Assembly: GCA_020637895.1 (NCBI GenBank)
Contig: JACKJP010000005.1
Span: 186,001-250,000, forward strand
DNA: 64,000 nt
Source of the DNA: Rhodobiaceae bacterium
GTDB taxonomy: Bacteria > Pseudomonadota > Alphaproteobacteria > Rhizobiales > Tepidamorphaceae
Direction: 5' to 3'
A program made the translations under genes and the position numbers. The notes under the pieces were generated by a model. That model was not told the DNA's origin. It saw only the letters and a program-made list of their open reading frames with translations, and made no database searches. Below are positions 28,101 through 36,340 of this stretch, piece by piece (positions within the stretch are counted from its first letter, which is position 1; each line of letters opens with the position of its first letter).

Positions 28101-29237
28101 TTGAACATACAGGACACATCGATGCTTCAACCGCGTCCCTACCGGTCCATTGCCGTGATCGGCGCCGGCTCATGGGGAACCGCATTGGCTGCAGCCGCGG
28201 CCCGTGCCGGCTGCGCTGTCCGGCTGCACGCCCGGCGCGGCGAAGTCGCAGATGACATCAATGCCAGTCGCCGCAACAGAGCCTATCTGGGCGATGCGAC
28301 GTTATCCGCCAACATCGAGGCATCGACAAACCTCGCCCATGTACTGGAGGGTGCCGACGCGGTTCTTCTCGTCATCCCCTCTTCCGCAATTCGCGATACC
28401 GCACGGAGCATGGCGCCGCTGATGCGGGCAGGCGCACTTGCCGCGACGCCGGTCGTGACCTGCGCCAAAGGCGTGGAAGCGCAGAGCGGCATGCTGCTTG
28501 TCGACGTCGTGCGCGAGGAGATGCCGGGACAACCGGTCGCGATCCTTTCCGGACCGACATTCGCCGATGAGGTGGCGGTGGACATGCCGACCACCGTGAC
28601 AATCGCCTCTGACCGTGTGCCGGAGGATCCGCTCGAGCGCGGGATTGCCGCGAGACTGGCGCTCACGATGAGTTCGGGCGGGTTCCGCGCCTATATTTCC
28701 GACGACACAACGGGCGTCGGGATCGGCGGCGCGATGAAGAACGTCATCGCAATCGCCTGCGGCATTTCGCGCGGCGCCGGTTTTCGCGCCAACATGACGG
28801 CTGCGCTGATCACGCGCGGGCTTGCCGAAATGACGCTGCTAGCGACCGTGCTTGGCGGCCGCGCCGATACCATCGCGGGACTTTCCGGGCTCGGCGATCT
28901 GACGCTGACCTGTTCAAGCGAGCAATCGCGCAACCTGCGTTTCGGCCTGCAGCTTGGCGCGGGCGCGCGGCGCGAACAGACATTCGGCGGCGCACCTGTC
29001 GTTGTGGAAGGCGTGCGCAACGCCGTCTCGGTGACCGATCTTGCCCGCAAGCACGGGCTAGCGCTGGCGATCTGCGAAGCGGTACGCGCCATCGTGCATG
29101 ACGGCGCCGATATCGTCGCAACGCTCGGCGATCTGTGGGCTCAGCCTATCGAAGCGGAAGCACAGGAGATCAATGTCGCCTTCCGCCACCCCGATCCGGC
29201 AATGGTGCGTGAGAAGATCAAGGAAATGATCGGATGA
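28101..29237 (+). CDS. gpsA: NAD(P)-dependent glycerol-3-phosphate dehydrogenase (GpsA type)
   Basis: The 378-residue protein has the GpsA pattern: IAVIGAGSWGTALAAAAARAG for NAD(P), the VTCAKGVE and ILSGPTFADEVA blocks, and GVGIGGAMKNVIAIACGISRGAGFRANMTAALITRGLAEM carrying the catalytic Lys. It reduces dihydroxyacetone phosphate to sn-glycerol 3-phosphate. I start it at TTG 28101, where AAGGAG lies at the best spacing; an ATG at 28122 has none. Its stop overlaps the phosphatase start (ATGA). Within this operon it most likely provides the glycerol-3-phosphate acceptor for GgpS, as a dedicated copy separate from the lipid-synthesis enzyme. Confidence 0.9.
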   Translation: MNIQDTSMLQPRPYRSIAVIGAGSWGTALAAAAARAGCAVRLHARRGEVADDINASRRNRAYLGDATLSANIEASTNLAHVLEGADAVLLVIPSSAIRDTARSMAPLMRAGALAATPVVTCAKGVEAQSGMLLVDVVREEMPGQPVAILSGPTFADEVAVDMPTTVTIASDRVPEDPLERGIAARLALTMSSGGFRAYISDDTTGVGIGGAMKNVIAIACGISRGAGFRANMTAALITRGLAEMTLLATVLGGRADTIAGLSGLGDLTLTCSSEQSRNLRFGLQLGAGARREQTFGGAPVVVEGVRNAVSVTDLARKHGLALAICEAVRAIVHDGADIVATLGDLWAQPIEAEAQEINVAFRHPDPAMVREKIKEMIG

Positions 29238-30010
29238 CAGGCTTTACCCTGGCAACCGATCTGGACGGCACGTTTCTCGGCGGCACGGATGCTGAGCGCG
29301 ATGCCCTCTACACATGGATCGAAGACCATCGCGCATCGATGACCCTGATCTTCGTCACCGGCCGCGATCTGGCGTTCATCGAAGACGCCTGCGCTGAGGG
29401 AACGATGCCCTGGCCGGACCATGTCGTCGGCGATGTCGGAACGACCATCGCAAAGCGCGATCCGGAGAGTGGCCGGCTTCTCCCCGATGCGAAACTGGAA
29501 GCGCCTATTGCAAAATTGTGGGGTGACGGCATCGGATCGCTTGGCGCCACGCTCGACGCGGCACCCGGCATCGCGCCGCAGCGTGGGCCGTTTCGCCACC
29601 GGATGAGCTATCACTATGAGCCGGAATCCTTCGACCCTGAAACGGTCTCGGCGATCGAGGCCGAGGGCTTCGACTGCCTGATCTCGGACAACCGGTTTCT
29701 CGATGTTTTGCCGCGCGGCATCAGCAAGGGCCCCTCATTGCTGAACCTGCTTGCCGCGCTCGGCACGCCGTCTTCGCACGTGCTGGTTGCCGGGGACACG
29801 CTCAACGATCTTTCTCTGTTTGAAACGGGGCTGAAAGGGGTTGCCGTCGGCAACAGCGAAGCGGCGCTGGTCGAACGCATCAAGGACCGCCGCAATGTCT
29901 ATTTCGCGATGGGCCACGGCGCTGCCGGGGTCTTCGAGGCGATCGGCGCGCACGGTTTTCTCGCGACCATTGAACAGGGGGTTGAAAAAGAAAAGGAGAC
30001 GCTTTCATGA
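29234..30010 (+). CDS. ggpP: HAD-IIB phosphatase, probable glucosylglycerol-phosphate phosphatase
   Basis: The 258-residue protein has the HAD motifs ATDLDGTFLGG (nucleophile Asp near residue 9), FVTGRD, the motif III region SKGPSLLNLLAAL, and GDTLNDLSLF with the acidic pair. The IIB cap resembles that of sucrose-phosphate and trehalose-phosphate phosphatases. It is translationally coupled on both sides (ATGA at each end) to gpsA and the GT20 synthase. The expected reaction is removal of phosphate from 2-O-glucosylglycerol 3-phosphate. The exact sugar phosphate is inferred from neighbours; the symbol is by context. Confidence 0.8.
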   Translation: MTGFTLATDLDGTFLGGTDAERDALYTWIEDHRASMTLIFVTGRDLAFIEDACAEGTMPWPDHVVGDVGTTIAKRDPESGRLLPDAKLEAPIAKLWGDGIGSLGATLDAAPGIAPQRGPFRHRMSYHYEPESFDPETVSAIEAEGFDCLISDNRFLDVLPRGISKGPSLLNLLAALGTPSSHVLVAGDTLNDLSLFETGLKGVAVGNSEAALVERIKDRRNVYFAMGHGAAGVFEAIGAHGFLATIEQGVEKEKETLS

Positions 30011-31527
30011 GCGCCAGAAAATCAGACCTCGTCATCGTCTATCATCGTCAGCCCTATGAGGAGGTGATCGAAGACGGCGTCCTCGTGCGCCGGGAAAACA
30101 AGAGCCCGAACGGCATCGTACCGACGCTGAAAAGCTTCTTCGGTCATGTCGATCAGGGGTCCTGGATCGCCTGGAAGGAGGCGTCCGATCCGGAGCGGCC
30201 GGAATTCGATCGCGTCGTTGAAATCTCCGACGCCTATGGCGATTACCGCGTATCAAGGCTGCCGCTGACGGCTGAACAGGTGCGCAGCTTCTATCATGTC
30301 ACCTCCAAGGAGGCGCTGTGGCCGGTGCTGCACGCGTTCCGCGAGCGATACAATTACGATCCGGTCGACTGGCCGACATTTCGCGAGGTGAATTTCGCCT
30401 TCGCGCAGGCTGCCGCCCGCGAGGCGAGCGACGACGCGACAATCTGGGTGCACGACTACAATCTGTGGCTGGTGCCGGAATATCTCAGGCAGATGAAGCC
30501 GAACGCGAAAATCGGCTTCTTCCATCACACGCCCTTCCCCGGACCGGACGTCTTCAACATCCTGCCATGGCGCTACGAGATCGTCGGTTCGCTGCTCAAA
30601 TGCGATGTGGTCGGCTTCCATATCCCGCGTTTCGCCCAGAATTTCGTCGCCGTTTCCGAAAGCCTCTTCGATGTCAGCGATGTCGAGCGCAAGTTCGTCG
30701 ACATGAAAGGCAGCCGTATCCGCCCCGCCCTTTCGGAGCTCAAGGCACCAACCTCGCTGGTTCACGAAGGACGCAAGGTCGGCATCCTGGCGACACCGGT
30801 CGGAATCGACGTCAACTATGTGGAAGACTGCGCCGCAACCGCCGAAACGACCGCGCTTGAAAAGCGGATCGAGGAAGAGCTGGACGGCAAGCGCCTGGTG
30901 CTCTCGGTTTCGCGTACCGACTACACGAAGGGCGGAGCGGAACTGCTCTATGCCTATGAGCGGCTGCTGGAACGGCGCACCGAGCTACACGGCAAGGTCC
31001 GCCTCATGTTCGTCTCCGTTGCGGCCAACAACGGCATGGCCGTCTATGAGCAGGTACAGCAGGAACTGGAAGGGATCGCCGGGCGCATAAACGCCCAGTT
31101 CGCCAGGTTCGACTGGCAGCCGGTGCACCTTCTCTCAACACCGATCCCGTTCAAGGAACTCGTCGCCTTCTACCGGCAGGCCGATGTCTGCTGGATCACC
31201 CCTCTCGCAGACGGGCTTAATCTCGTCGCCAAGGAATTCGCCGCCGCGCGCACCGATGGCGATGGCGTTCTCGTGCTCTCCGAATTTGCCGGCGTTGCGG
31301 TGGAGCTTCCGCAGGCGGTGCTTTGCAACCCCTTCTCGGCCCGGTCCATGGATCATACCATTGACCAGGCCCTGGACATGCCGGAGGAGGAACGGCGCCT
31401 TCGCATGAGCGCGATGCGCGGCGTTACCCGAGACCATACGATCGGCGACTGGGCCGAAGATCTTCGACTGGCTTTTTCAAACGTTGATGGCCAAGTCGAA
31501 TTCAGCGACACGCGCGACGTTGCATGA
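30007..31527 (+). CDS. ggpS: Glucosylglycerol-phosphate synthase (GT20)
   Basis: The 506-residue GT-B enzyme closely resembles cyanobacterial GgpS rather than OtsA. It begins LVIVYHRQPYEEV, with the long KSPNGIVPTLKSFFG insertion, then FYHVTSKEALWPVLH, IWVHDYNLWLVPEYLRQ, FFHHTPFPGPDVFNILPWR, and the sugar-nucleotide site VSRTDYTKGGAELL and PLADGLNLVAKEF. GgpS joins ADP-glucose to glycerol 3-phosphate, and the phosphatase then yields the compatible solute glucosylglycerol. Genes for the acceptor supply and the phosphatase are directly upstream with overlapping codons. This points to osmotic-stress protection. Confidence 0.9.
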   Translation: MSARKSDLVIVYHRQPYEEVIEDGVLVRRENKSPNGIVPTLKSFFGHVDQGSWIAWKEASDPERPEFDRVVEISDAYGDYRVSRLPLTAEQVRSFYHVTSKEALWPVLHAFRERYNYDPVDWPTFREVNFAFAQAAAREASDDATIWVHDYNLWLVPEYLRQMKPNAKIGFFHHTPFPGPDVFNILPWRYEIVGSLLKCDVVGFHIPRFAQNFVAVSESLFDVSDVERKFVDMKGSRIRPALSELKAPTSLVHEGRKVGILATPVGIDVNYVEDCAATAETTALEKRIEEELDGKRLVLSVSRTDYTKGGAELLYAYERLLERRTELHGKVRLMFVSVAANNGMAVYEQVQQELEGIAGRINAQFARFDWQPVHLLSTPIPFKELVAFYRQADVCWITPLADGLNLVAKEFAAARTDGDGVLVLSEFAGVAVELPQAVLCNPFSARSMDHTIDQALDMPEEERRLRMSAMRGVTRDHTIGDWAEDLRLAFSNVDGQVEFSDTRDVA

Positions 31528-31565
31528 CTTCGTGCTCATGCGCCTGACGCCGGCCTGCGGGTGTC

Positions 31566-32351
31566 TTACCCGTGTTTCCAGATCGGTGACCGCTTCTCGG
31601 CAAATGCGGCCAACCCCTCCTCGACGTCATCCAGCGGCATAAGTTCGTCGATGTATATCCGGGCGGCCGCATCGTGGCCCGACTGGAGCGTCTGCCCGGA
31701 GGCGCCTTTCAGGACCCGCATCATCAGTTGCAGGACAGGTCGGCTCATACGCGCAAAGGTCGCCGCGAACGCCGCCACGCCGGCATCGAAATCTGCCGCG
31801 TCGATCAATTGGTTCACAAGCCCGAGCCGATGGGCTTCACGCCCGTCGATCGGCTCTCCGCCGGCCAGCATTTCCACGATCTTGTTGGACGGAAGTCGTC
31901 CCTGAAGCATCAAGATGCCAGGGATCGCGATTGACGCCAGCTTGATTTCAGGATGGCCGATCTTTGCCTCGGGAACGGAGATGATCATATCGCATGCGAG
32001 CGCCAGTTCCAGCCCGCCACCCAGTGTTGCCGCATTCAACGCAGCGATCGTCGGCAAGGGAAAGGTCTGCAGCCGGGTGAGAAATCCTTTCATGTTTTCC
32101 ATGAGCTCTTCTATGTGCTCACGGTCATGATCACCGATTTCGGCGCCAGCTGAAAAAGCTCGCGATCCGGACCCGGTGATGACGACAACGAAACTTCCCG
32201 GATCGTTCTCAGCAACGTCAAGCGCATCGGCGATCTCCAGCATCATCGGCGCGTGAATGACATTGACCGGTGGCCTCGCCAGCCGGACGGTAAAGATGCC
32301 GTCGCGCAAGTCTGTGGAGATGAACTGGTATTTCCTGGATTCCTCGATCAT
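31566..32351 (-). CDS. Enoyl-CoA hydratase/isomerase (crotonase), dienoyl-CoA-hydratase-like
   Basis: The 261-residue crotonase has the oxyanion-hole segments SRAFSAGAEIGDHDRE and NAATLGGGLELALACDMIIS, and an AKIGHPEIKLASIAIPG stretch where ordinary enoyl-CoA hydratases read FGQPEIxLGxxPG. This variant and the RPPVNVIHAPMM start recall cyclohexa-1,5-diene-1-carbonyl-CoA hydratases (Dch/BadK), so a cyclic substrate is possible. The start ATG at 32351 has AAGAGAAA before it; an open extension reaches 32438 without support. It stands alone, converging on ggpS and next to the island. Confidence 0.82.
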   Translation of the reverse strand: MIEESRKYQFISTDLRDGIFTVRLARPPVNVIHAPMMLEIADALDVAENDPGSFVVVITGSGSRAFSAGAEIGDHDREHIEELMENMKGFLTRLQTFPLPTIAALNAATLGGGLELALACDMIISVPEAKIGHPEIKLASIAIPGILMLQGRLPSNKIVEMLAGGEPIDGREAHRLGLVNQLIDAADFDAGVAAFAATFARMSRPVLQLMMRVLKGASGQTLQSGHDAAARIYIDELMPLDDVEEGLAAFAEKRSPIWKHG

Positions 32352-32492
32352 TCGCAATTTCTCTTTGCTGATGTTCCCGTTGGTCGTCAGGACTGCCCGC
32401 CCCGAGGCATAAGGGCAAGTGGGCCAATCGGCTTGCAATTAATTTCCCTGACGAACAAACTTTCTTTTCGAAATCTATCGTTCGGGGGAAAA

Positions 32493-32765
32493 ATGAGAAA
32501 TGTTGTAGCCGCTGTCGCGATATTGGCCTTGCCGCTCTTTGCCGCGACTGCCGCCTTCGCCGGCACTGTCAGCGCAGGCAATGGTTGGTCCTGTACTGCT
32601 GCTGGCATTCAGAATGCATCCTATCGTGACGGTCGTTCCTCGGCCTACATTCACCTTTCGCCATACGCTAACGGCAAGAACTATCCCGTTGCCGTCAGCG
32701 CCGACGGAAAGACCGTGACCGGTGTGACGACCAACGGCACGAAATTCACGTGCAAGAAGCAATAG
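32493..32765 (+). CDS. Small secreted protein with one predicted disulfide
   Basis: This 90-residue protein has a Sec signal peptide (MRNVVAAVAILALPLFAATAAFA, cleaved near residue 23) and a mature part with only two cysteines (Cys34 and Cys87), spaced for a single disulfide. The rest is small polar residues with YIHLSPYANGKNYPVAV. I recognise no family. The start follows a GGGGGAAAA ribosome-binding site. It is a single-gene unit upstream of the ABC operon. Confidence 0.7.
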   Translation: MRNVVAAVAILALPLFAATAAFAGTVSAGNGWSCTAAGIQNASYRDGRSSAYIHLSPYANGKNYPVAVSADGKTVTGVTTNGTKFTCKKQ

Positions 32766-33036
32766 CGCTCCCGGGCACTGATGGATCGAGCAGCATCGAT
32801 ATTTGGTCCAACCGCTCTTTCCTCCTATCATTGCGACGTCATTTGATCGTATGCTTGTCGGCGCAGGGGGAAGCTGAAAGATAATTATTCAAATAAATAC
32901 AATTAGATGATGCTATTTTTGGCTTGCCGCCCGAACGCGTGGACGAAGCCTGAACCCTCTTGACTTTGGTGACCGTTCACTGAAAGGATCAACCATTAAC
33001 AAGACGGGAGGATCTAGAACATATGTTGGGAGGAGC
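32766..33036. promoter_or_regulatory. Promoter/regulatory region of the ABC importer operon
   Basis: This region is AT-rich at 32875-32925 and holds a TTGACT-like box (32960-32965). It also has the FadR-type motif AGGATCAACCA at 32985-32995 and a GGGAGGA ribosome-binding site further down. I see no RNA gene in it. Confidence 0.4.
32985..32995. promoter_or_regulatory. FadR-type operator motif upstream of ABC operon
   Basis: AGGATCAACCA keeps the right half AACCA and part of the left half of the island motif TGGTTGAACCA. It is one of the weaker copies, 40 bases upstream of the leader ORF. Confidence 0.35.
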
Positions 33037-33150
33037 ATGCCTCGCGCCTGGCGGGAGCGATGGCGCAGCGGTAGGATTGAATCCGACTTGCGCGTTGACC
33101 GCAGACGCCATCACTGCCGGTTTCCAGAACAGGAATTCTGGCACCGATGA
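33037..33150 (+). CDS. Candidate leader ORF coupled to the ABC ATPase gene
   Basis: An ATG directly after a strong GGGAGGAGC site opens a 37-codon frame beginning MPRAWRERWRSG. It is very rich in Arg and His and ends at a TGA that overlaps the ATPase ATG as ATGA, exactly like the real gene junctions in this genome. The ATPase itself has only a weak AGGAA before its ATG, so translation may depend on this leader. A competing frame from ATG 33023 also reads into the ATPase start. No homologue is known to me; it may be chance. Confidence 0.35.
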   Translation: MPRAWRERWRSGRIESDLRVDRRRHHCRFPEQEFWHR

Positions 33151-34220
33151 GTAATGTTTCAATCAAGAACCTTCACAAGAACTACGGATCGTTTCACGCC
33201 GTCAAAGGTATAGATCTGGAGATCGCGGAGGGTGAGTTCCTCGTTCTGCTGGGGCCGAGCGGCTGCGGCAAGACGACGACGCTGCGTTGCGTGGCCGGCC
33301 TTGAAGAAGTCACTGACGGTCAGATCAGCATTGGCGACCGGGTGGTTTCCTCCAAAGACAGATCGGTGCCGCCCGAGCATCGCGAAATCGGCATGGTCTT
33401 TCAGTCCTACGCGATCTGGCCGCACATGACCGTTTTCGACAATGTCGCATTCGGCCTCAAGCTTCAGCGCATTCCTTCCAAGCAGATTCGCGCCCGCGTC
33501 ATGACCGCGCTTGAAATGGTTGGTCTGGAACACCTCGCCGATCGCGGCGCGAGCCAGTTGTCAGGCGGCCAGCAACAGCGCGTGGCGCTGGCGCGCGCAA
33601 TCGTGCTTGAGCCGAAGGTCCTGCTGTTCGACGAGCCGCTCAGCAATCTGGACGCGAAATTGCGCGAGCGGATGCGGTTCGAACTGCGCCAGCTTCTCCA
33701 GCAGCTGAAGATCACATCGATATATGTGACGCATGACCAGCAGGAGGCGATGGTCGTCGCCGACCGGATCGTGCTGATGAACGAAGGCGTCATCGAGCAG
33801 ATCGGTAATCCTGCCGAAATCTATCGCGCGCCATCCAGCCGTTTCTCGGCCGAGTTCATCGGCCTGACGAACATCATGTCAGGTCGCGTCAGCAAGACCG
33901 GCAAGGACAGCGCCCTGTCCATCCAGAATGGCCCGGAACTGCGTTTTCGCAACGGCCAGCTGAAGAAGGACACCGATGTCGACATCGTGTTTCGGCCGGA
34001 GGTGATCGAAATTTCAAAGGCCCCCCTCAAAGGCCCCAACACCTTCAAGGCGACAGTCGAATCCGTCTTCTTCCTCGGCAATATCGGCGACATCTATCTG
34101 CGCGTCGGCGACATGCAGGTGCGTGGCCAGCTCAGCCCGCCGGTCGACTGGAAGCTTGGAGAGGAAGCCTGGGTGCGCATACCGCCCGAATGGGTCCTCG
34201 CCTACCCCGCGCAAGGCTAA
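33147..34220 (+). CDS. ABC transporter ATP-binding protein (spermidine/iron/PotA-FbpC type)
   Basis: The 357-residue ATPase has Walker A GPSGCGKTTT (residues 36-45), the Q-loop VFQSYAIWPHM, signature LSGGQQQRVALARAI, Walker B VLLFDEPLSNLD and the switch His in THDQQEAM, followed by a C-terminal TOBE regulatory domain (from about residue 240). This is the subunit type of importers for polyamines, ferric iron, phosphonates and sugars. It heads an ATPase-permease-binding-protein operon that carries FadR-type motifs, so the cargo is probably the island's substrate or a derivative; that is inference. Confidence 0.92.
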   Translation: MSNVSIKNLHKNYGSFHAVKGIDLEIAEGEFLVLLGPSGCGKTTTLRCVAGLEEVTDGQISIGDRVVSSKDRSVPPEHREIGMVFQSYAIWPHMTVFDNVAFGLKLQRIPSKQIRARVMTALEMVGLEHLADRGASQLSGGQQQRVALARAIVLEPKVLLFDEPLSNLDAKLRERMRFELRQLLQQLKITSIYVTHDQQEAMVVADRIVLMNEGVIEQIGNPAEIYRAPSSRFSAEFIGLTNIMSGRVSKTGKDSALSIQNGPELRFRNGQLKKDTDVDIVFRPEVIEISKAPLKGPNTFKATVESVFFLGNIGDIYLRVGDMQVRGQLSPPVDWKLGEEAWVRIPPEWVLAYPAQG

Positions 34221-34304
34221 AACGACGCGGGGCGGCACCGAAGAAATACCTGGGAACGAAACGATTTGGGAAGGCGGGGCCGCGCGGGCGGCTTCGGATG
34301 CAAG

Positions 34305-36080
34305 ATGGACGCTACGACTGCAACTGAGACCGGAACGGCAGTTCGCACGCCTGGCGCACGACGCAGGCCGGACCGGCATGGATGGCTGGCGCCGGACAAT
34401 CTTCTGATCGCCGCACTTTCCATTGTCGTGGTCGTGATTTCGATCCTTCCGCTGATCTATGCGATCGACGCGGCGTTCTACAAGGAAACCATGATCGGCC
34501 TGACCACCCAGCGCAGCCTGAAGGCGATCTACGAGGTCTATTTCACCAGCGAATATCTGTCCTATTTCTGGAACGCGCTGTCGCTGGGGTTCATCGTCAC
34601 TGTCATCTCTGTCGTCTACGGCGTCGGCATGGCGCTGATCATTTCGCGCACCGACATCCCATTCAAGAACACGCTCGATCTGCTGACGATCATGCCAATG
34701 TTCGTATCGCCCTTCACGGGCCTTATCGCATGGATATCGCTCGGTTCGGAGAAGACCGGCTTCATCAATGGCGTCCTCGCGGAAGTCGGCAATTTCCTGG
34801 GATTTTCGATCGAACCGCTGGTCAATATCTGGACCTTCGGCGGCATCGTCTGGGTGATGGTGCTGTTCTTCTGCCCGTTCGTGTACCTGTTCACCATCGG
34901 CAATCTCAGGGGCATGGATTCCACGCTGGAGGAAGCGGCAAGGACGTCGGGAGCGGGAACATTCTACACATTGACGCGCATCACCCTGCCGGTCTGCCTT
35001 CCGGCCATCCTGTCAGCCTCGCTCCTCGTTTTCATTCTCTCCACCGAGGTCTACACAATGCCCGGCATCCTCGGCGCGCCGGATGGTTTCGTGACGCTGA
35101 CATGGCAGATCTACAAGGATTCAACGACATTCCCGGTGCACCGCGCGCACGCCGCCGCGAGCGGCACCATGATTCTCTGGATCGCCGTCGCCGGCCTGTG
35201 GCTGCAGCGCCGGCTGACGCGCAAGGCGGAGAAATTCGTCACGGTGACCGGCAAGGGCTTTCGCGGCAAACCGATCCCGCTTGGCGTGATGAAGTGGCCG
35301 GCGCTGATCATCGTCGGTGCCTACATCATCTTTGCAGACATCCTGCCGCTGATCGCCATCGTGCTGTCGTCGCTGATGAAATATTCGTCCGGCGTCCTGA
35401 CCGCCGACATCTTCACGATCAGTCACTATGTGAAGTTCTTCAGCCTGTCGGAGGTACGGCTTGCCCTTTGGAATACGATGATGCTGGCGGCTCTTGCTGG
35501 CGCCGTCTGTGTCGTACTGGGCTTCCTGATCAGCTATTTCGAGGTCCGCCGCAGCAATCGCGTTACCGTGACGCTTGCCTTCCTCGGAACCATCTCGGTC
35601 GCCGTCCCCGGCCTGATCTACGGCATTGGCATGCTGTGGCTCTATCTGAAGACCCCGCTTTACGGCACCGTCTGGATATTGCTGCTCGCCTTCGTCGCGA
35701 AATATCTTCCATACGGCATTCTGGTCAGCCGAAGCGGCATTCTCCAGGTCCATCCTGACCTTGAACAGAGCGCGCGCGTGCACGGGGCGTCCCCCTTGCG
35801 TGTCATCCGCTCGATACTGATTCCGATCGCCAAACCGACACTGATCGCGGTGCTCTTCTTCGTGATGCTCTCAAGCATCAAGGAACTGTCCGCCTCGCTC
35901 CTGCTCTACAGCCAGAAATCGCCGATCCTGTCGGTGCTGACCTGGAACTACATGGATGGTGGCGAGTACCAGTTCGCATCGGCAGTCGGTGTGGTGCAGA
36001 CGATCCTCATGATCGGCATCGTCATCATCACCCGCATCGCCTTCCGCATCAAACTGGAAGCAGCTACGCTTTCGAAATGA
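34305..36080 (+). CDS. ABC transporter fused permease (two binding-protein-dependent permease domains)
   Basis: The 591-residue protein has 12 membrane segments, that is two permease domains in one chain. Each has its own EAA loop: LEEAARTSGAGTFYTLTRITLP near residue 215 and LEQSARVHGASPLRVIRSILIP near residue 490. This is the FbpB/ThiP-type fused arrangement of iron and 2-aminoethylphosphonate importers. I use the ATG at 34305; a TTG at 34266 would add 13 residues. The ribosome-binding site is poor for both, which suggests coupling to the ATPase gene 84 bases upstream. Confidence 0.9.
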   Translation: MDATTATETGTAVRTPGARRRPDRHGWLAPDNLLIAALSIVVVVISILPLIYAIDAAFYKETMIGLTTQRSLKAIYEVYFTSEYLSYFWNALSLGFIVTVISVVYGVGMALIISRTDIPFKNTLDLLTIMPMFVSPFTGLIAWISLGSEKTGFINGVLAEVGNFLGFSIEPLVNIWTFGGIVWVMVLFFCPFVYLFTIGNLRGMDSTLEEAARTSGAGTFYTLTRITLPVCLPAILSASLLVFILSTEVYTMPGILGAPDGFVTLTWQIYKDSTTFPVHRAHAAASGTMILWIAVAGLWLQRRLTRKAEKFVTVTGKGFRGKPIPLGVMKWPALIIVGAYIIFADILPLIAIVLSSLMKYSSGVLTADIFTISHYVKFFSLSEVRLALWNTMMLAALAGAVCVVLGFLISYFEVRRSNRVTVTLAFLGTISVAVPGLIYGIGMLWLYLKTPLYGTVWILLLAFVAKYLPYGILVSRSGILQVHPDLEQSARVHGASPLRVIRSILIPIAKPTLIAVLFFVMLSSIKELSASLLLYSQKSPILSVLTWNYMDGGEYQFASAVGVVQTILMIGIVIITRIAFRIKLEAATLSK

Positions 36081-36082
36081 TC

Positions 36083-36129
36083 GTAGGGCCAGCATTCGCC
36101 GGCACCGCGCCAGCCCGCCTTGGCCCTAC
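36083..36129 (+). terminator. Inverted repeat after the permease, possible terminator or attenuator
   Basis: GTAGGGCCA (36083-36091) pairs perfectly with TGGCCCTAC (36121-36129) across a 29-base loop and is followed by CTATTGTGAAATTTT. It lies between the permease stop and the promoter region of the binding protein, so it may end or weaken read-through. Confidence 0.5.
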
Positions 36130-36232
36130 CTATTGTGAAATTTTGTCGCCGAATAAATTCTCGGCTTCCTCAATCTCTACGTAAGCTATTGATATATATA
36201 TTTTTATTGAACGCCCGCATCGAGCTGGATAA

Positions 36233-36243
36233 TGGAAGTACCA
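36233..36243. promoter_or_regulatory. FadR-type operator motif 1 upstream of binding-protein gene
   Basis: TGGAAGTACCA is a copy of the island motif with both TGG and CCA ends. The region before it (36185-36215) is strongly AT-rich and promoter-like. Confidence 0.45.
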
Positions 36244-36267
36244 TTGACGCAAATTGCGAAATATGAA

Positions 36268-36278
36268 ACGTTGAACCA
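36268..36278. promoter_or_regulatory. FadR-type operator motif 2 upstream of binding-protein gene
   Basis: ACGTTGAACCA keeps GTTGAACCA of the motif and lies 35 bases after motif 1, between the probable promoter and the ATG at 36341. Two copies in tandem on the same helix face range suggest tight control. Confidence 0.45.
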
Positions 36279-36340
36279 TTGAACAAGAAGAACGGTAGGA
36301 ACAGCTACCGCGCAGCTAAAATGACCCTAGGGAGGAACTA

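Noticed and set aside
33050..33130. tRNA-like stretch (GGAGCGATGGCGCAGCGGTAGG)
   Set aside because: It imitates a tRNA acceptor/D-arm start, but no anticodon arm, T-arm or closing acceptor strand can be folded.
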